A stretch of 64,000 bases of DNA from Lasioglossum baleicum (lineage: Eukaryota; Arthropoda; Insecta; Hymenoptera; Halictidae), in the NCBI RefSeq assembly GCF_051020765.1, contig NW_027469552.1, forward strand, positions 39,579 to 103,578, written 5' to 3'. How positions within the stretch are numbered: the stretch's first letter is position 1; each line of letters opens with the position of its first letter. Both the position numbers and the translations under genes were made by a program. Below the pieces are notes generated by a model. It ran no database searches, was not told where the DNA came from, and saw nothing but the letters and a program-made list of their open reading frames with translations. Positions 1-15,006 of the stretch are shown one piece after another.

Positions 1-3000
1 ATATCAATTGGTCTAACAAAATAACGTCATACACCTAAACACAACTGATTCCAAAGACTCTTTTGCGAAGGAATACAATTTTTAATAATAATGATCGAAA
101 ATTTAAAATAAATGAAAATCGGAAATATCGTAACAATAAATAATTCTAATTGTAAACAGGTAGAAAACTGCGAAAGAATTCAAACGGAATAAAATAATGG
201 TTAAAGAAACCATTGAACACCATCCAGTAGTTCCGCCTCCACCTGCGGAACATAATTACTAGTCCTCGTCAGTCGTGTTGCTCCAACAGCGACGGTACGT
301 ATTGAAACAGTCATATAAAATAAAAATAAGTTTAAGGAATTATCGACATGTACGTACACTCAACTAATTCCAAAGGCACTTTTCTAAAGAAATACAATCA
401 TTTATTCTAAAAATTAAAAGTTACGAAAAAGATCGGGATATCATAACCGTAACTTACGGTATGTATAAATAAATGGAAGACTGGGAACGAATGCATACGG
501 TACAGTATCAAGGTTAGAGCACTTATCGAAGATTATGGGGTAGAGACGCACCGATATTGCAATTGCAACTGCAAGGCGACTACATCCGTGACGCTCCGAA
601 AGCATAGGTACGTATACAGACAATCATATAAGATAATAACAAGCTTAACAATGGATTGTCATAAGCGGAAACTCAACCAATTCGGAAGGAACCAAAACTG
701 AGAAATACCGCTTTTTAAATTAAAAATCGATAATTTTGAAAGAAAATCGAAATTGTAACAGTAAATTAGATTATATATAAACGAATAGAAAACATGGGAA
801 TAAACGGATGCGTGTAAATGTCAAGGTTAAAGAAATTAAGGTATATTATCCAGTTGTGCCTCTACGAACTTCCGTATTCAACTACAACGTCAATCCATTC
901 GTATAAATCCGCAGCGCCGATAGGCATACGGTAACGAGCAGAGTTCCGTCGCAGCGATCTACTATACTTAACAGCAAGGTCACTCCAGTCGTGTGGTTCC
1001 GACAGCGTAAGCTCATGTGCAGACAATCAAATAATACAACAACAAATTCAACAAAATATTGCCACAAACGTACTCCCAGAAAATTCCAAAGACACTTTTA
1101 CAAAGAAATACAATTATTTATACTGAAAATTGAATATTTTGAAAATATTGAATATATAACAGTTAATTTTAGTATGTAGAAGTAAATCGAGAACTGCGAA
1201 TGAATTCTTACGGTACAATATTGAGGATAAAGAAACTAGCAATGTACATAGGATATTGTCGCTCCGCTCTACTGATCGCAACTACAAGACAGCGCCAGTC
1301 GTGCCGCTCCGGAAGGGCTTGTACGTATACACACAGTGATATAAAATACCAATGTGTTTTGCAAAATTTTGTCATAAAAGTACACTACTCTGTGCCACAT
1401 GGCTCGTTCTCTGAAAGAATGCAATTTTTAAAATAATACTTGCAAGTTTCGAAGAAAATGGGAAATATCATAACAGTTAATTACAGTATTTGTAAATAAA
1501 TAGAAAACTGCGAAGGAATGCGTACGGTGCAAAACATACAATTAATGATGATCATGAAATATGACGCCCCTATCTTACGTACGCAACGACAAGACCACTC
1601 CAGTAGTGTCGATCGGCTGCGTAGGTTAGTATAGTGACATGAGAATAAAATAACGAATAGAATATTGTCATAATTGCACAGTCAACTAATTCCAAGGACA
1701 CGTTTTCTATGAAACACAATTTTCTATATAAAAAGCTGAAGATTAAAATAGAAAAAAATAATAAAATATCATAACATTAATTTACAGAATGTAGAAATAA
1801 TTACGAAACTGCGAAAGAATGCATACGATACAAAATCAAGGTTAATGGAATTAACAAATACCATTCACATCGCAAGTCGTGTTGCTCCGGCTGCGTAACT
1901 ACGCATATAGACAATCATGTCAGATCACAACAAATTTAAGAAAATATGTCCATACAGTTAAACTTGTCTAATTTCAAAGGCAATTTCTCGGAAAAGTACA
2001 ATTTCTGAAATAAAAAATTGGAAATTCTGAAAAAAATCGAATATATAATAACAGTAAATTACAGTTTGCGTAACGAAATAGAAGACGGTGGATAAAATGC
2101 ATACGGTACCACATCAAGGTTAAAAAATTTTAACGATGATCTTACAGTAGTGTCGCTCCGATCTACCGAACTCAACTACAAAACCACTCCAGGCGCGTCA
2201 CTCCGGAAGCATGCATACGAATACAGGAAATTATATAATACGACAACAAAATAAATACAATATTCTCCTAAACGCAAACTCAACTAATTCAGCAGACACT
2301 ATTACTAAAAAATTCAGTTTTGGAAGTTAAAGACTGGATATTTTGATGAAATCAGAAATACGGTAACAGTAAATTACAGTATGTAGCAACAAACAAATCT
2401 GCGAAAGAGTGCATTCGGTATAAAGTTAAGGTTATGGAAATTGAAGAAGACCATCCAGTAGTGACACCCCAATCTGCCGTACGCAACTACAAGACCATTC
2501 TTGTCGTGTTGATGTAGGAGCGTAGCGACGTATACAGACAATCATATGAAATAACATTATATTTATCAAACTACTGTCACTAACGTGGACTCAACAAGTT
2601 CCAATGACACTTTTACTATTAAACCAACTTTTTAACATAAACGTGGAGAATGTTGAAAAAAAATTGAAAATATCACCGCAGTAAGTTGCAGCATGTACAA
2701 ATTAATGGAAGACTGAGAAACAATGCATACGTTACAGTATCATGGATAGATAAATTATCGACAATCATGCAATAGTGTCGCATCGATATACCAAATGACA
2801 CTGCAAGACCATTCCATTCGTGATGCTCCGGAAACATTGATACGTATTCAGAAAATCATATAAGATAACAAAGAATTTAACGCAATATTGTCATAAGCGT
2901 TCACACAACTAATTCCAAATGGCACTTTTACTAAGAAATACGATTTCTTAAAATGCAAATTGAATATTGCGAAAGATATCGAAAATATCATAACATTACA

Positions 3001-3774
3001 TTACAGTATGTCGAAATAAATAGGAAACAGCGAAAGAGTGCATACGCTACAATTTCATGGCTAAAGAAATTAACAAATAACATATAGTAGTATCGCGCCT
3101 ACCTACCGTACGCAACTACTTGCGCGCTCCAGGCGTGTCTCTCTGGAAGCGTAGGTACGTATAGAGACAATCACATAAAATAGCAGCAAGATTAACAGAA
3201 TAATGTGATTAAGGTACACTCAAATGAAACCAAAAGGACTTATACTTGGAAGTTCAATTTCTTGAAATGAAGATTGACAATTTCGATAGAAATCGAAAAT
3301 AATATATCAGTAAATGGCATGTTGCATAAACAAATTGAAAACAGGGGGAAACGCGCATGCGGTTGAAGCTGAAAGTTAATGAAATTACCGTGGATCACAA
3401 AGTAACGTCGCTCCGATCTACCGAACCCAACAACGAGGCCAATCCAGTCGTGTCGCACTGGAAGCGTTGGTGCCTACAGAACAATAAGTTTAATAAATTA
3501 TTGTCATAAACGTTGACTCAACGGAGTTAATAGGCACTTTTATTAAGAGATAAAATTCATTTAACTATGAATTAAGAAATATGGAAAAAATTGGAAACAT
3601 CTTAGCAGTAAATTACAGTACGTATAAACCAATGGAAATCTGGGAAAAATTGCATACGGTATGAAATCAAGGTTAACGAAATTAAGGAAGATCATCCAGT
3701 AGTGCAAGTCGGAACTGCCGTACGCAAATGCCAGGCATCGCCCGCGCTGCAGTTCTGGCAGCGTACGTACGTAT

Positions 3775-3805
3775 AGAGACAATCGTAGAAACACTAAATT
3801 ACAGT
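3775..3805 (+). repeat. Truncation point in a satellite A monomer
   Basis: After gacaatcgtagaaac the sequence goes straight to actaaattacag. It therefore skips the usual run from the end of one unit through the A-tract region of the next, roughly 130 bp. The following sequence is again a normal unit. This is an internal deletion or an unequal exchange. Confidence 0.7.
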
Positions 3806-6800
3806 ATTTGTAAATAAATAGAAAACTGCGAAAGAATGCATACGGAAAATATTGTGGTAAAAGAAATTACCAAAGGCCATCCAGTACTGCCGCACCGATC
3901 TGCTGTAAGCAACGACAAGACAACTCCAGCCGTGTCGCTTCGCGCGCGCACGTATAGAGTCAATCATATAAAATAACATTGATTTTAATATAATATTGTC
4001 GTAAACGTGGAAACAAATAATTCCAAAGAATATTTTTCCAGGAAATACTGTTGTCGAGTATAAGGACTGCAAATTTTGATAGAAATCGGAAATATCGTAA
4101 CTGCAAATACAGTATGTAGAAATAAAGAGGAATCTGAGATAGAATGCTTCCAGTACAATATTAAGGTTAATCAAATTAACAAGGACCATACAATAGTGCC
4201 GCCCCGATATACCGAACGCAACTAGAAGACGACTGCAGCAGTGTCGCTCCGGAAGCGTAGGTACATACGAAGACAACCACATAATATACGATGGAATGAA
4301 ACAAAATTTTCTTATAAATGTACATTCAACTGATTCCAAAGGCACTTTTCCTTAAAAAATACATATTTTGACAATGAAATTAGTAAATTTGAAGAAAATC
4401 GAACATCTCATAACAATAGAATACAGTATGCAAATATAAATGTATGTCTGGGAACAAGTGTATACTGTAGAATATGAAGGTTTAAGAAATTTGCGAAGAT
4501 CATACAGCAGTGTCGCCCCGATCTTTCGTGCGCAACTACTTGCCCGCTCCAGGCGTGCCGCTCCGGAAGCGCCGGTATGTATGCAGTCAATCATATCAAA
4601 TACCAGCAAGTTTAACGGAATAATGTCACAAACGTACAATCAAGTACATCAAAGACACTTTTACATAGAAGTCCAATTTTTCATAATAAGGATTGAATGT
4701 TTTGAAAACAATCGGAACTACCACTGTAGTAAATAACCATATGTATAAATAAGTGGAAGGCTGGAAAAAAATGCATGCGGGACAATATCATGGTTAATGA
4801 ATTTAATATAGGCCTTACAGTAATATCGCTCGATCTTTCGTGCGCAACTACAAGACAACTCCACTCGTGTCGCTCCGGCAGCCTAGGTACGTGTACAGGA
4901 AATCATATAATATTAACACACCCTTCCCAAACTATTGTCATAACGTAAGATCAACTAATTCAATACACACATTTACTATGATATGCTGCTTCTGAAATAG
5001 GAAATTCAAAATTTAAAAAGAAATCAAAACTATCGTAAGAGAAAATTACAAAATGTATATATAAATGTATGACTAGGAAAAAATGCATTCGCTACAACCT
5101 CAAGGTTGTAGGAATTAACGAAGGTCGTGCATAATTGTCCCTCCGATCTTCCAAACACAACTGCAAGACCACTCCAGTCGTGTCGCTACGGAAGCGTGGG
5201 GTACTAATACAGACAATCATATAATATTTCAATAATTTTAACAAATAACGTCATAAATGGACACTCAACAAATTCCATATACGGTTCTCCTAAAACAATA
5301 CAATTTCTGAAATTAAACAACAGAAACTTTAAATGAAGTCGAGAATATCATAACAGTAAATTCCACCATTTTTAACTAAATAGAAAACTACAGGTGAATC
5401 CATACTGTACAAAATTGTGGTTAAAGAAATTAACGAAGATCATACAGTATTGCCCGCGAGATTTGCCAAACGCAACAACAAGATCACACCAACCGTGTCC
5501 CTCCGGAAGCGAGGGTACATATACAGACAATCGTATAAAGTAACAGTAAGTTTAACAAAATAATTGCATGAACGTTCACTCAAATATTTCCGATGTCATC
5601 TTTACTGAGAAATAAAATTTTCTGAACTAAAAATTGAAAATTAGAAAAATACCGAAAATATCAAAACCGTAGGATACAGTATGAGGAAATAAATAGAGAA
5701 CTCAGAAGAAGGCATACGGCGCAATATTATGGTGAAGAATGTTACCGAAGGCCATACAGTATGCCGCTCCGATCTGCCGCACGCAAGTACAAGTCCACTC
5801 CAGCCGTGACGCTCCGGAAGCTTAGGGTGCGCCTACCGGCAATCATATAAAATAACAATAAGTTTCACAAAGTAACGTCACGAGCATGCACTCATCTAAT
5901 TCCATGGGCACATTTACTAAGAAAAGGTATTTTCTTAAATAATGATTGAAGTTTTGAAAAATCGAAGATAGCACAGCAGTAAATTACAGTATGTAGAAAT
6001 ATATGGAAAAATGCAAAGGAATGGGTACGGAACATTACAAGGATAAAGAAATTATCGAAGGTCGTACAGTGGCGTCTCTCTCATCTACCAAACGCCACAA
6101 GACCACCCCAGTCATGATGCTCTGTAAGCGTAGATACATATAGAGACGATCATACACAATAACGAAGTATTTAGCAAGATATTGTCATAAACGGATGTTC
6201 AACTTGATCAAAAGACACATTTACTAAGAAATTCAATCCTTTAAATTAAAAATTGAATATTTTCAAACAAATCGAAAATATTATAACAATAAATCACAGT
6301 TTGTATATATAAAAGAAAACATGGGAAAAATGCGTACGGTACCATATCGAGGTTAATGAAATTAACGAAGACCATCTAGTAGTGCCACTCTTTTCTGCCA
6401 TACGCAACTACATGTCCTCGCCTGTCGTGTCGACCCGGCAGCATTGGTACGTATGCAGACATTCATTTAAAATAACAACCAGTATACAAAATATTGTTAT
6501 AAACGAACTCTCAACTAATTCTAAAGGCACATTACTACGAAATACGTTCCTTGAAACTAAAAACTGAAAATTTCGAAAAACAATCGGAAATTTCATTACA
6601 GAAAATTGTACAATGTATAAATAATGGAAAAAGTGCGAAATATGGATATGGTTCAAAATCATGGTTACAGAAAATATCGAGACCATCCAGTAGTGCAGGT
6701 CCGATCTACAATAAGCAACTACAAGACAACACCAGTCGTGTCGCTTCGGAAGCGTAGATACGAATGCAGACAGTCGTAAAAAATAACAGTAAGGTCACGA

Positions 6801-7773
6801 AAAGAATGTCCTAAACGTACACTCAACTAATTCCAAAGACATTTTTAATCAGAAATACAATTTTCCTAATAAAAATTGAAAATATTGACAAAAGTCGCAA
6901 ATATCAAAACAGTATGTTACAGTATGTAGATATAAATGGAAAACAGTGAAATATCGCAAACGGTACAATATCGAGGTAAAGAAATTAACAAAGACCATGC
7001 GGCAGTGTCGCTTCGGTATAGCGATCGCAACTACAAGAACACTTCGGTCGTGTCGTTCCGGACGCGTGGGTACGTTTACAGAAGATCGTATAAAACAACA
7101 ATGATTTTAACAAACGAACGGTATAAACGTACTATCAGGTAACTCCATGGGGCCTTAGAATAGGAAATACAATTTTTTAAAATAAAAAATGAAAATTTTG
7201 AAGAAGAATCGAAAATATCATAACATTAAATTATAGTATGTGTAAATAAATGGACAATTGGGAAAAAATTAATACTGCACAAAGTCATCGTAAAAGAAAT
7301 TAACGAAGTCCATCCAGTATGCCGCTCCGAATTGCCGTACTGAACTACAAGACCACTCCAGCCGTGTCGCTCCCGTAGTGTAGGAACCTATACAATCAAT
7401 CGTGGAAAAAAATCAAAGAAATTAACATAATACTGTCATAAGCGTACATAGACAATCCCAAAGACACCATTACTTGGAAATATAATTTTATAATTAGAAA
7501 TTGAAAATTGTCAAAAAAATCGAAAATATAATCACAGCATATTACAATTTGTGTAAATATATAAAAAACAGGAAAAAATGACTAAGGTACAGAGTCAACA
7601 ACCAGTCAAGGTCAACTAACATTGACTACCCACTATTGCAGCTCCTATCTGCCGTACGCAATTGCAAGTCCTTGCCATCTGTGTCGCTCAACCAGCGTTG
7701 GTGCATACACTGCCAATCACACGGAATAGCAATCAGTACAAGATGATAAAGACATAAACGTACACTCAACTAC

Positions 7774-8086
7774 TTCCAAAGACAAATATACTAAGGAAAA
7801 CAATTTTTAAATCAAAAATTGAAAATTTTGAAAAAAATCGGAAATACCGTAGCAGGAAACTGCAGGATGTATAAATATGTGGCGGACTGGGAGAAAACGC
7901 ATACGGTACAATATCAAGGTTAGAGAAGTTAACGAAGATCATACTGTAGTGTCGTTCCGATCTGGCGGACGCAAATGCAAGAGCACTCCATCTATGTCGC
8001 TCCGGAATCGTAGGTGCACATACATACAATCGTATAAAGTAACAATAAGATTGACAAAACAATGCCACATTCGTACCCTAAACTAA
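7774..8086 (+). repeat. Representative satellite A monomer
   Basis: One full-length unit (313 bp) measured from ttccaaagac to the next ttcc. The A-tracts begin at 7814, 7822, 7831 and 7842, roughly one helical turn apart. The two copies of the GC-rich motif are gtgtcgttccg (7949-7959) and atgtcgctccg (7994-8004), 45 bp apart. The same 45-bp spacing is seen at 4510 and 4555 in another unit. The unit length is not a multiple of three, so any frame changes from one monomer to the next. Confidence 0.85.
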
Positions 8087-9689
8087 TTCCAAAGACACTT
8101 TTACGGTGAAAAACAGTTTTCCAAACCAAAGATTTTGAATTTTGAGAAAACCGAAAATATCATAACACTAAATTGCAGTATGCAGAACAAAATGGAAGAC
8201 TGGGAAAAAATGCATACCGCACTATTGCATAGTCAAAGCAATTAACAAAGATCATACAGCAGCTTCGCTCCGATCTATCGAAAGCAAATATAAGCCCATC
8301 CCAGTCGTGTCTTTCTGGACGCGTAGGTACGTATACGGACAATGAGATAAATCAAAAATAAGTTTACCAATATATCGCAATAAATGTGCACTCACCTAAT
8401 TCCAAAGACACATCTCCTAAGAAATACAATTTTTTGGAATAAAAATTGAAAATTTTGAAAAGAAGACAATTATCATAACAGTAAACTGCAGAATATATAA
8501 ATAAGTGGAAACCTGCGATAGAATGCATACGGTAGAATATCAAGCTACGAGGAGTTATCGATGATCATACAGTATTGTCGTTCCGATCTACCGAACGCGA
8601 CTACAGGACATCGCCAGTCGTGTCGCTCGGGCAGCGTAGGTATCTATAGAGACAACATAATAATACAATAACAAATTCAACAACATATTATCATAAACGT
8701 TCACTTAAGCAATTGCAATGGCACTTCTCCCAAAAAATACAATGCATGTAATTATGAAATTGGAATCGTGAAAATAATGGATAAGATGCTTACAGTAAAC
8801 TGCAGCATATAGAAATAAATAGAAAATTGGGAGAGAATTCATACGGTACAATACAGTGTTAAACATATTAACGGAGATAACACATTAGCGTCGACCCAAA
8901 CTACCGAACGCAACCACAGGACCACGACAGTCGTGTCGCACTAGAAGCGTAGGTGCGTGTGCAGTCAGTCATGGAAGATAACACGGAATTCATCAAGATA
9001 TTGTCATAAACGTACTCTCAACTACATCCACAGACACATTTTCTAAGAAATAAAATTTTTTAAACCAAAAATTGAAAATGATGAAAGATATCGACAATGT
9101 CGTAGCAGTATATTACATACTGTATAAATAAATTGAAAGCTGCGATCGAATGCATATGGTGCAACATTAAGGTTAAAGAAGTTAGCAAAGGCCATGCCAT
9201 CGTGTCGCCCCGATCTTTCGTGCGCAACTATAAGACTACTCCACTCGTGTCGCTCCGACAGCCCAGGTACGTATAACGACAATCGTATAAAATAGCAATA
9301 GGTATAGCAGAATAATGCCATAAACGTACACTCAACTAATTCCAAATACACTATTCACAGAATGTACAATGATTGATATTAGAAATTGGGAATTTTGAAA
9401 ATGATGAAGGAATCAAAACAACAAATTGCAGTATGTATTACAAAGTAGAAAACAGCGAAGGTATGCAAACAATACAATATCAAGGTTAAGGAAATTGACA
9501 GAGACCATACAGCAGCATCGCTCCGATATAGTAAACGCAACTACAAGGTAACTCAAGCCGTGCAGCGTAGGCACGTATATAGACAATTATATAGAATACC
9601 ACCGAGTCCGACATTATATTGCCGTAAACGTACACTCTACTAATTCGAAGGTACTTTTCCTAAAAAATGTATTTTTAAAACTAAAAGTT

Positions 9690-9735
9690 GGAAATTTTGA
9701 ATTGAAATTGAAATGAAAAAGAAATTAACGATGAC
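9690..9735 (+). repeat. Truncated satellite A monomer
   Basis: The A-rich part (ttttgaattgaaattg) is followed directly by aaagaaattaacgatgacc. The cataacagtaaattacag and gcatacggtacaatatcaag segments are missing, a loss of roughly 95 bp. Flanking units are normal. Confidence 0.65.
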
Positions 9736-12700
9736 CATACAGTATGTCGCTCCGAACTGACGTACGTAACTACAAAACCACTTCAGCCGTGTGGATCCGG
9801 AAGCACAGGTCGCATACAGACAATCGAATAAAATATCAACGGACCTAACAAAATATTGAACCAATTCGAAACTCACTTAATTCCAGAGGAACTTCTACTA
9901 AGAAATACAATTTCTTAAACTAAAAACTGAAAATTTTCAAAAAAATCGAAAATATCATAACAGTATATGACGGTTTGTATGAATAACTACAAAATGGGTG
10001 ATAAGTGAATACGGTACAAAATCAAGGTTAATGAAATTATCGACGATCATCCCGTAGTGGCACTTCGTCCTTGCGTACGCAACTGCATGACCTAGCCGCT
10101 CGTGCAGCGGCGACAACGTTGGTACGTATACAGAAAATCGTATACAAAAACACTAAGTATAATCGAATACTGCCGTAAACGTACATTCAACTAACTTCAA
10201 GGTACCATTATCGAGAAATACAATTTTTTACACGAGGAAATGCAAATTTTGAGAAAAGTCACAAATTTCATAAAACTAAATTGATGTATGCGTAAATAAA
10301 TGGAATACCGGGAAAAAATGCGTAAGGTACAAAATCAAGGTTAAAGCAGTTAACGAGGACCACACAGTAGTGCAGCACCCATCTAACGAAAGCAACTACA
10401 AGACCACTCCATTCGAGTCGCGTTGGAGCGAGGTACGTGTGCAGACAGTCATATAAGATAAGAACAAGCATAACTAAATATTGTCATAAAAGTAAACTCA
10501 ACTAATTCCATAGTCACATATTCTAAAAAAATACAGCTTTTGAACTTAAAGGCTCGAAGTTATGAAACAAATCGGAAATATCACAAAAGTAAACTGCATT
10601 ATGTAGAAATAAATGGAAACCAGCCAAACAATGATTACGGTACATTGATAAGGTTAAAGAAATTAACAAAGACCACACGCTATTGTCGCTTCCGACCTGC
10701 CTTCGGAACTATAAGTCATCGCTAGTCGTGTCGCACAGGCAGCGTAGTTACGTATACAGACAATCATATAAAATGTCATCAAATTTAACAAAGCATTATC
10801 TTAAACGTGCAATCAACTAATTAGAGGGACACTCTTTCTAATAAATACATATTTAGAAATTTAGAAATATATCGAAAATATAATTGTAAATTAAAGTATG
10901 CATAAGTAAACACAGAACTGCGAATGAATGCATACAGTACAACATCAAGGTTAAAGAAATTAACGAAGACCATACAGAATGCCGCTCCGATCTGCCGTTT
11001 ACAACAACAAGACGAATCCGTTTGTGTCGCTCCGGCAGCGTAGGTTCATATTGATGCAATCATATACTATAACAACAAGTTTAACAAAACAATGTCGCCA
11101 ACGTAAACATATCTAATACCAAAAGCACTTTTACTAAGAAATATAATTATTTGAACTAAAAACTGAAATTTTTGACGAAAATCGAAAATACCATGTCACT
11201 AAATTACCGTATTTAAATATAAATAGAACACTGCCAAAGAAAGAAAGCGGAATCATATTAAGGCTATAGAAGTTATCGAAGACTATAAAGTATGTTGCTC
11301 CGAACTGCCGTGCGAAACTACATGAGCTCGACAGTGGTGTCGCTCCGACAGTGTGGGTACGTATATAAACAATAATATAAAATAAGAACAAAGTTCATCA
11401 GAATATTGTCATAATCGTACACTCGGCTAATTCCAAAGACACGTTCACTTTGACATACAATTTCTCAGAACAAGAATAAAAAATTTGGAAAAAAATTGAA
11501 GATATCATAACAGTAAATTACAGTATGTACACATAAACAGAAAACAGAGAAAGACAGCAAACGGTACAATATCAAGGTCAAAAAAATTAACAACGACCTA
11601 AAGGGTTGGTCGCTCTGATCTAGCGAACACAACAGCAAAACCACTCCAACTGTGTCGCACCGGACGCTTACGTACGCATATAGATAATCATATAAAGTAA
11701 CAACAATCTTGACAGAATATTGTCATATACGTACATTCAACTATATCCAAGGACACGGTTACTAAGAATTACTAATCTCTAAACATGAATTTATAATTTT
11801 GAAAAATGAAACATACCATAACAGTAAATTACAGCAAATCAAATTTAGTAGCTGACTATGTAAGAATTAATACGGTACAATATTAAGGTTAGAAATATTA
11901 ACAAACATCATACAACAGTGTCGCACCGATCCGATGATCGCTACTACAAAACCACAGCGGCTGTGCCGTTCCGAGAGCGCTGATACGTATAGAGACAATC
12001 CTATAAAGTAACCAAGAGCTTAACAAAATATTGCCACAACCGAACACACAACAAATTCCAAAGACATGCTTCCTAAGAAATACAATTTTTTAAAATAAAA
12101 GATGACAACTTAGAAGAAAATAGAAAATATCATAATAGTAAACTGCATTATGGAGAAACAAAGGGAAAATTGCGAAAGCATGCATACGGTACAGTATCAT
12201 GGTATATGAAATTAACAAATACCAGAATGTACTTTCGCCCCGATCTACTGAGATCTACAAGACCACTACAGTCGTCACCCTCTGGAAGCTTACGTACGCA
12301 TTGAGACAATAATATAAAATGACACAGAATTTAACGAAATACTGCCAAAAATATATACTCAACTAATTCGAAAGACACTATTCCTAAAAAATAATATTTT
12401 ACAAATTTTGAACTGAACGATATGAAGGAAATCGGAAATATTATAATAGTAAATAACAGTAGGCAGAAGTATATAGAAAACTGCGAACGAATGCATACGG
12501 CACAATATGGAGGTTAAAGACATTGTCGAAGACCATGCAGCAGTGAGGCTCCGAACTACCGATCGCAAATGCGGAACCACACCAGTCGTGTCGCTCCGGA
12601 AGCGTAGGTACGTATAGGGATAATTATGTAAAATGACAATGAAAAAAACAGAATATTATCATAAGTGTACACTCAAGTTATTCCAAGCATACTTGTACTA

Positions 12701-14509
12701 ATAATTGAAATATTTAAAATTAAAGATAGGAAATATTGAAGTGAATCGGATATTTCAGAACAATAAATTACCATATGTAGTATTAATCAGAAAAGTGATA
12801 ATAATGCAGACATTACAATGCCACGATTAAAGACATTAACGAAGACCAGCAAGTATTGTCGCTTCGGTCTGCCGAACGCAAGAACAAAACCACACCAGCC
12901 CTGTCGCTCCGCACGCGTAGGTGCGCATACGGCGCATAATGGAGAATAAAAATAAGTTTGAGTAAAGTGTGTCATATGCGTGCGTTCAACTAATTCCAAG
13001 GACACTTCTACCATGAAATACAATTTTTTTTTACTAAAAACTGAAAATTTTATTGGAAATCGAAATCGTGGGAACAGATAATTACAGTACACCTTTAGAA
13101 ATTGAAAACTGGGAAGAATGCATACGTCACAAAATCAAGGGCAGATGAAATTATCGAAGACAATTCAGTAGTGCCGCTACGTTCTGCTGTTCGCAGCTTC
13201 AAGGCCTCGCAAGTCGCTTTGTTCTGACAGCGCGGGTACGTATAGAAACAATCATATAAAATAGCAATAAGTTTAACAGGGTAATGTCATAACCGTACAC
13301 TCATCCAATTCCGAAGACACTTTCCCTGAGAAATACAATTGTTTAAAGTGCAAAAGGAAAATTTAGATGAAAATTGAAGATATCATAACAGTAAAGTGCA
13401 GTATGTAGAAATAAATAAAACAGTGCTGAAGGAATGCATACGGTGCAATACAATGGTTAAGGATATAAATGAAGACTATATAGTAGCCTCTCTCCGATCT
13501 ACCGATCGCAACTACAAGACCATTCCACTCGTGACGCTCCGGCAGCCTAGGTACGTATACCGACAATCACAAAATAACGTCATAAACGTGCACTAAAACA
13601 GTTCCATGGACTCTTTTAGGGTGGTACACGATCTATTACAAAAAAATTGATTATTATGTAAAAAATGGAAAATTTCATAACAGCAAATTACAGTATGTAT
13701 AAATAAATGGAAAGTTGCAAATGCATGCGTACGGTACAACATTGTGGTTAAGGAAATTAACGAAGACCATCCAATATGCCGTTCCGATCTGCCGTACGCA
13801 AGAACAAAACATCGCCAGTTGTTTAGCTGCGGGAGCGTATGTACGTAAACAGACAATCATATTAAATAAAAATAATATTGTCATAAATGTACACTCCATT
13901 AATTAAAATGCCACTTTACCAAAATAAACAATTTTTTAAAATAAAAACTGATTATGTTGTTAAAAATCGAAAACATCAGTAAAGTGATTTACAATATGAA
14001 GAAATGAGTTGAAATTTACGCATGAATGCATACGGTACAAGATTGAGGTTAAAGAAATGAACAGAGACCTTACAGCAGTGTCGGCTCCATATAACTTAAG
14101 TAACTGCAAGTCCACTCCTGTCGTGTCGCTTTGGAGGCGTTTGCACGTACAGAGAAAATCCTATAAAATATCAGCAAGCATACGAAGATATTGTCGTAAT
14201 CGTAATCTCAACTAACTCAAAAGACTCTTTTTATAAAAAATAAAATTTTTGTAATTATAAACAGGAAAATTCTGCAGAGAATCTAAAGTACCACAACAGT
14301 AAATTACAATATATTGAAATAAATGGAAAACTGTGAGAGAATGCTTATAGTACAATTTTTCGGTTAATGAAGTTAACAACAGTTGTGGCGCTTGGTTCTA
14401 CCGAAGCTCCATTCCATTCCTCTCCATTCATGTCGCTCCAAGAGCGTAGGTATGAATTAATACAATCAAACAATACAACATCAAATGCAACAAAATATAA
14501 TTAGAAACG

Positions 14510-14512
<3 letters not shown>

Positions 14513-14540
<28 letters not shown>
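14513..14540. repeat. (AT)n microsatellite inside satellite A
   Basis: Fourteen uninterrupted AT dinucleotides are followed by tataac. They lie in a satellite A monomer in which the segment from actcaactaattcc to the A-tracts (about 100 bp) is absent. The microsatellite thus replaces part of the unit instead of being added to it. Confidence 0.95.
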
Positions 14541-14545
<5 letters not shown>

Positions 14546-15006
14546 CTTCTATTGAAGATATCATATCAGTAAATTGCAGTACGTATAAATGAATGGAAGA
14601 CTGGAATCATGCATAAGGTACAATATCGTGGTCAATGAAATTAACGAAGACCATCCAGATTTGTCGCTCCGATCTGCTGTACGCAGCTAGAAGTCTTCGA
14701 CAGACGTGATTTCTAGGGAAGGGCTGGTACATAAACAGTCAAACATATAAAATAACAATAAGTATAATGACATAATGTTATAAACGTACACTCAACTAAT
14801 TCCAAAGACACCTTACCAGACAGATACAACTTTCCAAAGTAAAAATTGAAAATTTTGAAAAAATGTCGATAATATCAAATCAGTAAGTTACTGTAGGTAG
14901 AGATAAATAGAAATCAGCGAAACAATTCAGATGGTACAATGACAAGGCTAATGATATTGAAAAAGAACATACCGTATGCCGCTCCGATCTGCAGTACGCA
15001 ATTACA

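Noticed and set aside
3794..4345. 183-codon frame on the minus strand, the longest in satellite A
   Set aside because: It runs through one and a half monomers, and its words (YVPTLPERH type) recur in dozens of units in broken form. There is no start context, no known domain, and the frame changes between units because the length is not a multiple of three.
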